This document shows positions 1-10,200 of a stretch of DNA of 64,000 bases, in pieces. The DNA lies in the NCBI RefSeq assembly GCF_030403435.1, contig NZ_JAUEPH010000001.1, forward strand, positions 496,001-560,000, written 5' to 3'. The position numbers and the translations under genes were made by a program. Below the pieces are notes generated by a model. That model was not told the DNA's origin. It was given only the letters and a program-made list of their open reading frames with translations, and searched no databases. The stretch is from Algoriphagus sediminis (GTDB lineage Bacteria > Bacteroidota > Bacteroidia > Cytophagales > Cyclobacteriaceae). Positions within the stretch are counted from its first letter, which is position 1. Each line of letters starts with the position of its first letter.

Positions 1-1
1 A

Positions 2-625
2 TATTTTGACTTTGTCGAAATGGATGAAGTAATGAAATACGCCGACTTCACTAATGTAATGACCTACGATCAGGTCTCGGGAAACTCTGTCTATACCGGC
101 CATCATACACCACTTGGGATGATGAAAAGCGAGCAATACCAAGGTACTCCCTTTCAGGCCCAAATGGATTCATTGTACAAGGCAGGAAGGTCACAAGATG
201 CCGACCCCAGGTCGGCTGAGAAAATCGTAGACTTCTTAGTTGAAAGAGGAGTTGACCCGAAGCAGATTGTGATAGGAAGCGCATTTTATGGAAGGGTTTG
301 GGGTGGAGTTCCTCCAGAAAACAATGGTTTGTTCCAATTGAGCGAGCGAATGCACATTGGCTGGATGGCTTATCATCAGATTCGCGAGAAATATGAACCC
401 GATGACAATTTTGAAAGGTTCTGGGATGCAAATGCCCAAGCCCCTTATTTGTACAATTCTGCTGACAGTCTCTTTGTCTCTTATGATGATACCGTGTCGG
501 TGGCTTTGAAAACCCGATATACGATGGAAAAAGGATTAGGCGGAATCATGTTTTGGGAGCTTGGTAATGACACCAAGGAAGAGGGAAGTCTACTGGACGC
601 CATTTACAAAACTGCAAATGAGTAA
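2..625 (+). CDS. GH18 family glycosidase (chitinase-like), C-terminal part
   Basis: Only the last 207 or so codons are inside the window; the frame is open to the left edge. The visible part carries the GH18 beta-6 signature MTYD (in FTNVMTYDQVSG), then a YGR-type loop (GSAFYGRVWGG) typical of the chitin-insertion domain of subfamily A enzymes, and the last-strand tryptophan motif GGIMFWELGND that lines the -1 subsite. The catalytic DxxDxDxE motif must lie upstream and cannot be checked. Family knowledge suggests hydrolysis of beta-1,4-GlcNAc polymers such as chitin; whether it is a chitinase or a related endo-glycosidase is open. The next gene starts 104 bases on with its own promoter, so this is probably the last gene of its unit. 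Confidence 0.85.
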   Translation, partial: YFDFVEMDEVMKYADFTNVMTYDQVSGNSVYTGHHTPLGMMKSEQYQGTPFQAQMDSLYKAGRSQDADPRSAEKIVDFLVERGVDPKQIVIGSAFYGRVWGGVPPENNGLFQLSERMHIGWMAYHQIREKYEPDDNFERFWDANAQAPYLYNSADSLFVSYDDTVSVALKTRYTMEKGLGGIMFWELGNDTKEEGSLLDAIYKTANE

Positions 626-685
626 ATCAGAATTATACTTAGGTAAAATTAAATTCTACATCCTTCATTTTACCTTCTCAATTCC

Positions 686-693
686 TACCTTTG
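686..693 (+). promoter_or_regulatory. Bacteroidota-type -7 element upstream of purH
   Basis: TACCTTTG matches the TAnnTTTG -7 consensus of Bacteroidota primary promoters and lies 36 bases before the purH ATG. No convincing TTG is seen at the -33 position, so the call rests on the -7 box and its location. Confidence 0.45.
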
Positions 694-729
694 CGACTTA
701 TTGCAAGTCAAACCTTTCCATCCTAAAAA

Positions 730-2256
730 ATGGCCAATAAAAAAATCCAATCTGCCCTAATTTCGGTCTTCTACAAAGACAATCTGGAACCCATCATTGC
801 TTTGCTCAAAAAGCATGGAGTAAAAATATATTCCACTGGGGGAACGCAGAAATTTATCGAGGAGCAAGGAGCAGAAGTTATACCGGTCGAAGAACTGACC
901 AGCTACCCTTCTATTTTCGGGGGACGAGTAAAAACACTTCATCCAAAGGTATTTGGAGGGATTCTGTATCGAAGAGAAAATGAGGGAGATGTTTCCCAGG
1001 CTGCTGAATTTGACATTCCTGCCATTGACTTGGTGATTGTGGATCTCTATCCTTTTGAAGAGACTGTAGCTTCTGGAGCTTCTGAGGCAGACAATATCGA
1101 GAAGATTGATATTGGCGGGATTTCTCTTATAAGGGCTGCCGCCAAAAACTTTAAGGATGTGACCATCATCGCTTCCAAGGATCAATATGCAGAGTTGGAA
1201 GCAAAGCTGACTGAGCAAAATGGAGAGACTAGTCTTGCCGATAGGAAGTATTTTGCTGCGCAGGCATTTCAAGTTTCCTCAAATTACGATACCCACATCT
1301 TCAATTATTTTAACCAAACAGAAGAGATTCCCGCCTTGAAAGTTTCTGAAAGTAAGGCCAAAAGCCTCAGGTACGGAGAGAATCCACATCAGGCGGCTCA
1401 CTTTTATGGTGATCTTGAAGACCTTTTTGATCAGCTCAATGGAAAAGAGCTTTCCTACAACAACCTGGTTGATGTAGACGCAGCAGTTAATTTGATTGCC
1501 GAATTCCCAGATCAAACAGCCTTTGCTATTTTGAAGCATACGAACGCCTGCGGTTGTGCAACGGCGGATTCAGTGAAAGAAGCTTATCAGAAAGCCTTCG
1601 CTGCGGACACAACTTCTGCATTTGGTGGTGTTTTGGTGACCAATAAGACTGTGGACAAGGCTGCGGCCGAGGAGATGCATTCACTTTTCTTTGAAGTTTT
1701 AATCGCACCTGACTTTACTGAGGAAGCGCTAGAAGTATTAAAAGGAAAGAAGAACAGGATTTTGCTGAAGCAAAAGATGAATCTTCCTGGATCCAAAATG
1801 ATCAAAACCCTCCTGAACGGTGTGATCGAGCAGGACAAGGATTTGGCTACAGAGAGTAAGGCAGATTTCAAAGTGGTGACCAAAGTAGCTCCATCAGAAA
1901 AAGAATTAGACGCTTTGGTTTTTGCGGCAAAGGTTTGTAAGCACACCAAATCAAATACAATCGTCCTGAGCAATGATTCACAGCTATTCGCTTCCGGTGT
2001 AGGCCAGACCTCAAGGGTTGATGCACTACGTCAAGCAATAATCAAAGCTGGAGAATTTGGGTTTAATCTAAAAGGAGCAGTGATGGCATCGGATGCCTTC
2101 TTCCCATTCCCGGATTGTGTTGAGATCGCAAATGAAGCCGGAATCACTTCGGTAGTTCAACCTGGCGGTTCTATTAAGGACCAGTTAAGTATTGACTATT
2201 GCGATGCTCACGGAATGAGCATGGTGATGACAGGAGTCAGACATTTCAAGCATTAA
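730..2256 (+). CDS. purH: Bifunctional AICAR formyltransferase / IMP cyclohydrolase
   Basis: This 508-residue cytosolic enzyme performs the last two steps of de novo purine synthesis, AICAR to FAICAR to IMP. The N-terminal 130 residues are the MGS-like IMP cyclohydrolase domain (GVKIYSTGGTQKF, RVKTLHPKVFGGIL). The rest is the transformylase domain, with RYGENPHQ, the catalytic KHTNACG segment, and the conserved C-terminal PFPDCVE and QPGGSIKD stretches. Length is close to the usual 510-530. It is flanked by its own promoter-like element and an intrinsic terminator, so it appears monocistronic. Housekeeping gene with no oddities. Confidence 0.98.
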   Translation: MANKKIQSALISVFYKDNLEPIIALLKKHGVKIYSTGGTQKFIEEQGAEVIPVEELTSYPSIFGGRVKTLHPKVFGGILYRRENEGDVSQAAEFDIPAIDLVIVDLYPFEETVASGASEADNIEKIDIGGISLIRAAAKNFKDVTIIASKDQYAELEAKLTEQNGETSLADRKYFAAQAFQVSSNYDTHIFNYFNQTEEIPALKVSESKAKSLRYGENPHQAAHFYGDLEDLFDQLNGKELSYNNLVDVDAAVNLIAEFPDQTAFAILKHTNACGCATADSVKEAYQKAFAADTTSAFGGVLVTNKTVDKAAAEEMHSLFFEVLIAPDFTEEALEVLKGKKNRILLKQKMNLPGSKMIKTLLNGVIEQDKDLATESKADFKVVTKVAPSEKELDALVFAAKVCKHTKSNTIVLSNDSQLFASGVGQTSRVDALRQAIIKAGEFGFNLKGAVMASDAFFPFPDCVEIANEAGITSVVQPGGSIKDQLSIDYCDAHGMSMVMTGVRHFKH

Positions 2257-2274
2257 AAACGGCTTAGAAGAATG

Positions 2275-2307
2275 AAGACCTCCTGTTGAAAATTGGGAGG
2301 TCTTTTT
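2275..2307 (+). terminator. Intrinsic terminator after purH
   Basis: Inverted repeat AAGACCTCC / GGAGGTCTT with an 11-12 base loop, followed by TTTTT, 19 bases after the purH stop. Confidence 0.85.
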
Positions 2308-2427
2308 GGTTAAACTATGTTGCTCCGATAAATCTCTTTCGTTTAGCAAAAGGAATCCCCTATTTTGCATCTTAATTAATTCTGACATCACTATATCTGG
2401 TATTTTACTCGATACTTTGTGCCTTAT

Positions 2428-3918
2428 ATGAAATCACATCAACTTAAACTCTACAATACCCTTTCAAGAGAGAAGGAGAAATTCGAGCCTTTAAATCCTC
2501 CTTTTGTTGGCATGTATGTCTGTGGACCTACCGTTTATGGAGATGCACATTTAGGTCATGCCAGGCCCGCCATCACTTTTGATACTGTAAATCGATATTT
2601 GACTTACCTAGGATATAAGGTTCGTTATGTCAGGAATATTACCGATGTAGGACACCTGCAAGGCGACGCCGATGAGGGTGAAGATAAGATTGCGAAAAAG
2701 GCAAAACTCGAGCAGCTCGAGCCAATGGAAGTTGCGCAGCAATACACTGATACCTATCACAGAGATATGGCTGCTTTAAATACCTGGAAGCCGAGCATTG
2801 AACCAAGAGCTACAGGACACATTCCTGAGCAAATAGCTTTGGTTGAAAACATACTTAAGGAAGGTCTGGCTTATGAGGTAAATGGTTCGGTTTACTTTGA
2901 TGTAAGCAAATACAACGAGCGAACTGCTTATGGCCGTCTATCAGGAAGAGTCTTGGAAGAATTGATGAGTGGAAGTCGAGATCTGGATGGACAAAGTGAA
3001 AAAAGAAATCCCGTTGATTTTGCTCTTTGGAAAAATGCTGCTCCCGAACATTTAATGAAATGGGAATCACCATGGGGGTTAGGTTTTCCAGGCTGGCATC
3101 TGGAGTGTACAGCCATGAGCTCTAAATATCTCGGAAAGCAATTCGACATTCATGGCGGAGGGATGGACCTTATGTTCCCACATCACGAGTGCGAGATTGC
3201 GCAGGGAAATGCATGCAATCATGAGGATCCGGCGAAATACTGGATGCATAACAACATGATTACCATAAATGGTCAAAAAATGGGTAAGTCGCTGGGAAAC
3301 TTCATTACTCTACAAGAGCTTTTCCAGGGCAAGCATGATCTTTTGGATCAGGCCTACTCCCCTATGACCATTCGGTTTTTCATCCTTACCGCTCATTATA
3401 GATCGACTTTAGACTTCTCGAATGAGGCTCTCCAGGCCGCGCAGAAAGGTTTTAAGAAAATGATCAATGGTTTGCGTATTGCAAAACTTTTGAAATACGA
3501 AGAAGGTGAGGAAGAAATTAACGAGAAGCAGGTAGAGCAAATCAAACGTTCCATAGAATCTGCATTTCGTGCAATGGACGATGATTTCAATACCGCTCAG
3601 GCAATTGGTCATCTGTTTAATCTCCTGAAAAAGATAAACTCACTATTTACAGGTCAGTTAAAAAGTGCTGAATTAGGCAAGGATAACTTCGATCTGTTGC
3701 TGAATACATTTATCGCATTCGTAGTAGATATTTTAGGACTCCAGGAAGAAAAGAATGAGGTGCAAAATGAGATGCTTGAACTGCTATTGAATCTTTATCA
3801 AGAAGCCAAAAAGGCTAGAAATTATGATAAGGTAGACGAAATCAGATCAGGTCTGAAGTCCATGGGTTTTGTGGTAAAGGATATGAAAACAAAAGTTGAC
3901 TGGGCATATGAAGAGTAG
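2428..3918 (+). CDS. cysS: Cysteinyl-tRNA synthetase
   Basis: Class I aminoacyl-tRNA synthetase of 496 residues that charges tRNA-Cys in the cytosol. The class I signatures are visible as HLGH at residues 41-44 and KMGKS at 284-288. The zinc site is seen as the Cys in VCGPTVYG (residue 32), the Cys of WHLECTAMS and the PHHECEIAQ segment. A GTG nine bases upstream (2419) is an alternative start; I chose the ATG because it begins right before the conserved [12 protein letters not shown] segment. The stop overlaps the next gene by 11 bases, suggesting co-transcription with the M28 lipoprotein. Confidence 0.97.
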   Translation: MKSHQLKLYNTLSREKEKFEPLNPPFVGMYVCGPTVYGDAHLGHARPAITFDTVNRYLTYLGYKVRYVRNITDVGHLQGDADEGEDKIAKKAKLEQLEPMEVAQQYTDTYHRDMAALNTWKPSIEPRATGHIPEQIALVENILKEGLAYEVNGSVYFDVSKYNERTAYGRLSGRVLEELMSGSRDLDGQSEKRNPVDFALWKNAAPEHLMKWESPWGLGFPGWHLECTAMSSKYLGKQFDIHGGGMDLMFPHHECEIAQGNACNHEDPAKYWMHNNMITINGQKMGKSLGNFITLQELFQGKHDLLDQAYSPMTIRFFILTAHYRSTLDFSNEALQAAQKGFKKMINGLRIAKLLKYEEGEEEINEKQVEQIKRSIESAFRAMDDDFNTAQAIGHLFNLLKKINSLFTGQLKSAELGKDNFDLLLNTFIAFVVDILGLQEEKNEVQNEMLELLLNLYQEAKKARNYDKVDEIRSGLKSMGFVVKDMKTKVDWAYEE

Positions 3919-4885
3919 ATTATTCATCCTATTTCTTTTCCTCTTGGCATTGGCCTGTTCGGGGCCGAAGCAGGAATCAGCCACGGTTGAAGAAACAGTC
4001 GCTAAACCTTATCCGAAATTTAATGCAGATTCGGCTTATGCATTTATCCAAAAGCAGGTAGACTTTGGGCCAAGAGTCCCAATGACTCAAGGTCATCGAG
4101 ACACGAAAAACTGGCTAATTGAAAAATTTGAAGGCTACGGCTTTTCGGTTCAAACTCAAGATTTTGAAGCTCCAACCTATGATGGGCAAACCTGGGAATT
4201 GAGTAATATCATCGCCTCCTATAATCCTGAAGCCACAAAAAGGATTATGCTTTCAGCCCATTATGATACCCGAAGAATTGCTGACAAAGATTCCGAGCGA
4301 ATGAACGAAGCGATTGATGGTGCTAATGACGGAGGTTCTGGGGTTGGAGTTTTGGTGGAAGTAGCCAGGGTAATAGGAACCGGTGACTTAAAACCGGACG
4401 TAGGTATCGACATTATTCTTTTCGATGGAGAAGATGATGGAGAGCCGGAATTCAGTACCATTCGGAATAATCAGCAGGTTTGGTGGTGTCTTGGTTCACA
4501 GCACTGGGCTAGAAATAAACACGTCCCAAACTACTCAGCTTACTATGGCATCTTGGTGGACCTGGTGGGTGCTCAGGGTGCAAGGTTTTATCGTGAAGGT
4601 TTCTCCCGTCAGTACGCTTCCGGGATTTTAAAGAAAGTTTGGGATAATGCAGCCAAAATCGGACATGGCGACTTTTTTATGCCAAAAGATTCACCAGAAA
4701 TCATTGATGATCATTTCTTTGTGAATGATTGGGGTAATATCCCAATGGTGAATATCATCGAATTCTCCCCGGATTTCGGATTTGGATCGTACCATCATAC
4801 TCACTCCGATAATATGGACATCATTTCTAAAAGGCCGCTTCAGGCTGTAGGGGAAACAGTTTTATATACGGTCTATCAGGAGTAG
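3908..4885 (+). CDS. M28 family zinc lipoprotein, glutaminyl cyclase-like
   Basis: A 325-residue lipoprotein: a hydrophobic leader ends in the lipobox LALAC with Cys17. The mature part is an M28 fold with metal-site motifs [23 protein letters not shown] and a late His in YHHTHSDN. The segment [12 protein letters not shown] resembles the glutaminyl-peptide cyclotransferase branch of M28 rather than true aminopeptidases, so pyroglutamate formation on exported N-terminal Gln is a fair guess. A TTG 12 bases upstream is the only earlier start; the ATG gives a clean signal peptide. It overlaps the cysS stop by 11 bases. Substrate is inferred, not shown. Confidence 0.85.
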   Translation: MKSRLFILFLFLLALACSGPKQESATVEETVAKPYPKFNADSAYAFIQKQVDFGPRVPMTQGHRDTKNWLIEKFEGYGFSVQTQDFEAPTYDGQTWELSNIIASYNPEATKRIMLSAHYDTRRIADKDSERMNEAIDGANDGGSGVGVLVEVARVIGTGDLKPDVGIDIILFDGEDDGEPEFSTIRNNQQVWWCLGSQHWARNKHVPNYSAYYGILVDLVGAQGARFYREGFSRQYASGILKKVWDNAAKIGHGDFFMPKDSPEIIDDHFFVNDWGNIPMVNIIEFSPDFGFGSYHHTHSDNMDIISKRPLQAVGETVLYTVYQE

Positions 4886-4942
4886 GTTTTAGCTTTTTTC
4901 CGTATCATTATGTTTCGGAAATTTGAGCTAAAGCAAAGTTAA

Positions 4943-5968
4943 ATGAAGAAAGGGCATCAGGTTACCATGAAGGAGATCGCCAAAAAACTTGGCGTATCGG
5001 TCTCCACCGTTTCCCGGGCATTGAAGGATTCTCCTGAACTCCATGAGGAAACAAAAAAGCGCATTGTTGAGCTGGCTAAGGAGATGAACTATCAGCCGAA
5101 TCTGCTGGCGCAAAGCTTAAGAATCAGTAAGACAAAGACACTTGGTGTTATCGTCCCTGAGATCACTTCCCACTTCTTTGCTTCCTGCATTTCAGGAATT
5201 CAGGATGGCGCAAACCGGCGAGGTTATAACGTGATGATTTGTCAATCCAATGAGTCTATTGAGCTGGAGATGTCCAATATCAAGACTTTGGTGGCTTCTC
5301 AGGTAGATGCACTTTTGATTTCACTAAGCCGTGAAACCAACCATTATGAGCATTTGGATGACTTGTATCAAAGAGAAATTCCATTCGTTCTTTTCGATCG
5401 GGTTTATGAAGTTATGCCTGTCACTAAAGTCACTTTCAATGACCAAGGCGGAGCCTATCAGGTAACCAAACATTTGTTGGAAACCGGTTGTCGTCGAGTG
5501 ATGTATGTTTCTGGACCAGAAGATTTGTACATCTCTAAAAAGCGAAAAGAAGGTTACACTCAGGCTTTGGAGGAGTTTGGAATCAAACCGGATCCAAAGC
5601 TCATCAAAGTTACTGATCTAACCCTTGAGAAGAATATTGAAGTTGCCCAGGAAATCATAGACATGGATGAAAGGCCAGATGGAGTTTTCTGTATGATTGA
5701 CCCCGTCGCCGTCGATGTCCTCACCCACTGGAAAAGCCAAGGAATCAAGGTTCCTGAAGATATGGCATTGGCTGGATTCACAAATAACCCCACATCTGCA
5801 GTGGTCGAACCTCCACTTACCACGGTTTCTCAGCCTGGATACGAAATGGGGAAATTAGCGGTAAATCATTTACTCGATCAACTTGAAGGTTTAGCCAGCG
5901 ATGAGCCGATTTCTATCGTCCTTGAAACTACCTTGGTTCCCAGGAAATCTACCCGCATCAACTCGTGA
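4943..5968 (+). CDS. LacI family transcriptional regulator
   Basis: A 341-residue repressor. Residues 9-30 form the LacI helix-turn-helix (MKEIAKKLGVSVSTVSRALK), followed by the hinge (YQPNLLAQSLR) and a periplasmic-binding-protein-like sugar sensor domain starting at TLGVIVPEI. It ends in TGATG, sharing one base with the galactokinase start, so the two are translationally coupled and the regulator probably responds to galactose or a related sugar or phosphate. The 57 bases upstream contain an inverted TTTAGCT / AGCTAAA that could be its own operator, but this is weak. The ligand is not predictable from sequence alone. Confidence 0.93.
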   Translation: MKKGHQVTMKEIAKKLGVSVSTVSRALKDSPELHEETKKRIVELAKEMNYQPNLLAQSLRISKTKTLGVIVPEITSHFFASCISGIQDGANRRGYNVMICQSNESIELEMSNIKTLVASQVDALLISLSRETNHYEHLDDLYQREIPFVLFDRVYEVMPVTKVTFNDQGGAYQVTKHLLETGCRRVMYVSGPEDLYISKKRKEGYTQALEEFGIKPDPKLIKVTDLTLEKNIEVAQEIIDMDERPDGVFCMIDPVAVDVLTHWKSQGIKVPEDMALAGFTNNPTSAVVEPPLTTVSQPGYEMGKLAVNHLLDQLEGLASDEPISIVLETTLVPRKSTRINS

Positions 5969-7116
5969 TGCAAGCTTTGCTAAAAGCGGAGTTTGAAAAG
6001 CTCTTTGATGAAGAGCCAAAGCTATTTTTTGCCCCTGGCAGAATAAATCTCATTGGAGAACATACAGATTATCAAGAAGGTCTGGTTCTACCCGCAGCTA
6101 TTCCCCATGGGATTTATGTTGCCATTTCACTTAATGGAAAAAACCATGCAAGGCTGCATTCCATAGATTTTCAGGAAGACTTCGCGTTTGACCTGGATGG
6201 TTTTTCACCGAAAAAGGGCCATTGGGCAACATACATAATGGGCATGTGCAGCCAGCTAAGGCAGGCAGGAATTGATCTAAAAGGTTTTGATATGGCCATT
6301 GGAGGAAATATTCCAGTTGGTGCTGGCTTATCTTCTTCCGCAGCATTATCAGTGGCAGCGGGACTGGCAATTTCATCATTAAATGGGATTCTACCTGAAA
6401 AAAAATCCCTAGCCAGATATGCCCAAAAATCCGAGCAACTATACGCAGGGTTGAATTGTGGGATTATGGATCCCTATGCCTCTATTTTTGGAGACGTAAA
6501 TTCAGCCTTACTGCTCGACTGCAGAAATATTGAGCATGAGGTAATTCCTGTTGCCTTGGAGAATTATCAAATCATTCTCGTAAACAGTCAGGTAAAGCAT
6601 ACTTTGGCCGAAAGTGCTTATAATGAGCGTAGAGCTGCATGCGAGGAAAGCGTTGAAATTCTTAAAACAGCCTTCCTGGAAATCAAAACTCTCAGGGATG
6701 CAAGCCCTGATATGCTTCATGAACTAGAGTCTTTACTTAAGCCAGAACTTTATTCCAAAGCCAAGCATGTGATTAAAGAAAATACCAGAGTGATTCAGGC
6801 GGCTCATGCCTTGAGAAAAGGAAATCTGGAGTCTTTTGGCAGACTTTTGAATCTCAGCCATCAGAGTTTGAGTGAAGACTTTCAGGTTAGCTGTGAAGAA
6901 TTGGACTTTCTTGCTTTAAAGGCACAAAGAATGCCTTTCGTTTTAGGTTCCAGAATGATGGGAGGAGGATTTGGTGGCTGTACCCTTAATCTTTTGAAGT
7001 CATCTGAAACCATGAAATTTGAGCAAGAAATCCGAGCTGCTTATAAAGAAAGATTTGGCATTGTTCCCGAATTCATTCCCACTGCTTTGAGTGGAGGAGC
7101 CAAAGCTTTATCTTAA
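5968..7116 (+). CDS. galK: Galactokinase
   Basis: A 382-residue GHMP kinase that phosphorylates D-galactose at C1, the entry to the Leloir pathway. It shows the galactokinase signature GRINLIGEHTDY, the ATP-binding glycine loop PVGAGLSSSAALSVA and the third GHMP motif MMGGGFGGCT. The ATG is used as start because it overlaps the regulator stop (TGATG); a GTG three bases earlier is less likely. No galT, galE or mutarotase gene accompanies it here, so the rest of the pathway must be elsewhere. Confidence 0.96.
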   Translation: MQALLKAEFEKLFDEEPKLFFAPGRINLIGEHTDYQEGLVLPAAIPHGIYVAISLNGKNHARLHSIDFQEDFAFDLDGFSPKKGHWATYIMGMCSQLRQAGIDLKGFDMAIGGNIPVGAGLSSSAALSVAAGLAISSLNGILPEKKSLARYAQKSEQLYAGLNCGIMDPYASIFGDVNSALLLDCRNIEHEVIPVALENYQIILVNSQVKHTLAESAYNERRAACEESVEILKTAFLEIKTLRDASPDMLHELESLLKPELYSKAKHVIKENTRVIQAAHALRKGNLESFGRLLNLSHQSLSEDFQVSCEELDFLALKAQRMPFVLGSRMMGGGFGGCTLNLLKSSETMKFEQEIRAAYKERFGIVPEFIPTALSGGAKALS

Positions 7117-7198
7117 TATTGCCTAAACAGCCATTTACAGATTTTGGCTATTCATCCTCAATTCTGTCCATCATTCAGAATGGAAGATTATGATTGAG

Positions 7199-7206
7199 TA
7201 AATTTG
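7199..7206 (+). promoter_or_regulatory. Bacteroidota-type -7 element
   Basis: TAAATTTG fits TAnnTTTG and lies 26 bases upstream of the ATG of the large ThuA/cytochrome lipoprotein. No matching TTG at -33 is evident. Confidence 0.4.
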
Positions 7207-7232
7207 ATTAATTTCCCGCAAATTTACGTTCT

Positions 7233-10200
7233 ATGAAAATCCCCCAAAACCTAAAAAACCTATTCATTATTGCCCTCCTTTTGAGTTTTGGCCTACTGGC
7301 TAGTTGTTCAAAGAAAAGAGAGGGAAATCCAAAAGTTCTGGTATTCAGCAAGACAGAAGGATACCGGCATCAATCCATTCCGGCAGGTATTGCGGCTATC
7401 CAGAAACTGGGTGAAGAAAATGGATTTGACGTGGACACAACAGAAAATGCGGCCTTAATAAACGAGGAAAACCTTTCTCAATATGCCGCAGTCATATTCT
7501 TAAGTACAACTTCAAATATTCTCGATCACTATCAGGAAGCTGATTTTGAAAGATACATTCAGTCGGGAGGTGGATTTGTAGGAATTCACGCCGCTGCAGA
7601 TACAGAGTATCAATGGGGCTGGTATAATAGACTAGTTGGAGGATATTTCGCAGATCATCCAGGAATCAACGATCCTCACCCGAATGTTCAGCCTGGGGTA
7701 ATCGATGTGGTAGACAATACTCATTCTTCCACCTCTTTCCTTCCTTCAAAATGGGAAAGGACTGACGAATGGTATAGCTACAAAAAAATGTTTGATGGGC
7801 TCAATGTCTTGATGACTCTGGACGAGGATTCCTATCAAGGAGGCCTCGATATGGGAGAACACCCAATAGCTTGGTACCATGATTTTGACGGTGGACGAGC
7901 TTTTTATACAGGAGGCGGACATACCAAAGAGTCCTTCGAGGAAGAGTTATTTCTTAAGCACATTTTAGCAGGAATTCAGTATGCGATCGGTGATAATGAA
8001 GAACTTGATTATACGGCTACCAAAACCCAAAGAGTTCCTGAAGAGAATCGATTTACAAAGACCATGCTTTCAGTTGGGGAGTTCACTGAACCTACTGAAA
8101 TGACTATTCTACCAAATCTTGATGTTTTAATTGCTCAAAGAAGAGGTGAGGTTTTGAGATATAATAATGCCACTGGTGAGATATCTGAAATCGCCAAGTT
8201 TGATGTTTACTGGCAATCAGGTGTACAGGGAGTCAATGCTGAGGAAGGCCTTATGGGAATCCAGAAGGATCCAAATTTTGAAACCAATGGACATGTCTTT
8301 GTATACTATTCCCCCACGGGTGATGAATGGGTAAATAGACTTTCCCGCTTTACCTATAAAGACGGAGTTTGGGATATGGATTCTGAAGAAGTCATCTTGG
8401 ACGTTGCTTCAGATCGTTTGATTTGCTGTCACACAGGTGGATCCATTGCATTTGATCCGGATGGAAATTTATTCTTATCCACTGGTGACAACTCCACTCC
8501 TTTTAATCAGAACGATTCTGAATATATTCTGAATGGTTATGCTCCACTTGATCAGCGACCAGGAAGAGAGCAATGGGATGCCAGAAGATCTTCTGGAAAC
8601 GCCAATGACCTTAGAGGTAAAATTTTAAGAATTAAGGTAAATGAGGATGGAAGCTATTCGATTCCTGAAGGAAACCTTTACGCTCAAGGGCAGGAAGGAA
8701 CTCGTCCAGAAATCTTTGTTCAGGGAAATAGAAACCCTTACAGAATTTCAGTTGACCAGAAGAAAGGCTGGGTGTATTGGGGTGAGGTAGGTCCCGATGC
8801 ACGCGCAGATAGTCTTGACTCCAGAGGTCCTAGAGGATATGATGAGGTTAACCAGGCGCGTGAGGCAGGAAATTTCGGTTGGCCTTACTTTGTTGGCAAC
8901 AACTACCCTTATTACGAATTCGATTTTGTTAATGGAAAATCAATACAGGCTTTTGATCCGATGAAGCCGGTAAATAATTCCCCGAATAACACCGGAGTTA
9001 CAGAACTTCCTCCTGCTCAGCCAGCATTCATTTGGTATCCTTATAACGAATCTCGAGATTTCCCATCACTGGGATCAGGGGGAAGAAATGCTATGGCAGG
9101 CCCAGTTTATTATCCGGACTTGTATACTGCAGAAAGCAAATTTCCTGATTATTACGAAGGCAAACTGTTCATCTATGACTGGGTAAGAGGATGGATAAAG
9201 GCCGTAACCATGGATGAGAATGGGGATTTCTATAAGATGGAGCCATTTATGGAAAACACGAAGTTCAATGCACTAATTGACATGGAAATGGGACCTGATG
9301 GTCAGATGTACATCCTTGAATACGGAAATGGTTGGTTTAGTAAAAATGACGATTCCGGTTTATCAAGGATCGATTTCAATGGAGGAAACAGGGCTCCTTC
9401 GGTCGCCAGCGTCTATATGGATAAAACTTCAGGTAAGACTCCACTTACAGTGAACTTTACTGCTGAAGCTACCGATCCCGAAAATGATGAATTGACCTAT
9501 GAATGGAATCTAGGAGATGGTAAAACTGAAACAACTTCTACTCCAGAATTAACTTATACATTCAATAACATTGGTGATTATGAAGTTACGGTAACAGCCA
9601 AAGATCCAGGAGGGCTCGAAGGCACAAGTATGAAAGCCTCAGTTTATGCTGGAAACATAGCTCCAGTGGTAAATATTGAGATCGATGGAAATCAATCCTT
9701 CTATTTTCCAGGAAAAGAAGTGAAGTATTCGGTCAATGTAATGGACGAGGATACTGAGGGAGAATTAGATATGAGTACTCTTTATGTTTCCGCTGATTAT
9801 CTGGAAGGATTGGATCAGGCAGAGGCAGATATGGGTCATCAAATTGTTTCCGACGCAATGGTTGGAAAATCGCTTGTTCAGGCTTTGACATGTAAAACCT
9901 GTCATAAAGAAGCTGAAGAATCCATTGGGCCTTCTTATACCAAAGTTGCGCAGAAGTACTCTGAGTCAGATAGAGACTACTTGGCCTCTAAAATTATGAA
10001 TGGTGGGGGTGGTGTTTGGGGAGAAGTAGCTATGCCTGCGAATCCAAACCTTAAAGAGACTGAGGTCAGAGCTTTAGTAAGCTATATACTTTCCTTGGAT
10101 GGAGTTGCCGCGAAGCCAAGTCTACCTGCATCCGGCTCAGTAAACCCTACCCAGGGTAAAGCTCCAAGCGCTGCTGGAGTAATGGTTATGACTGCATCCT

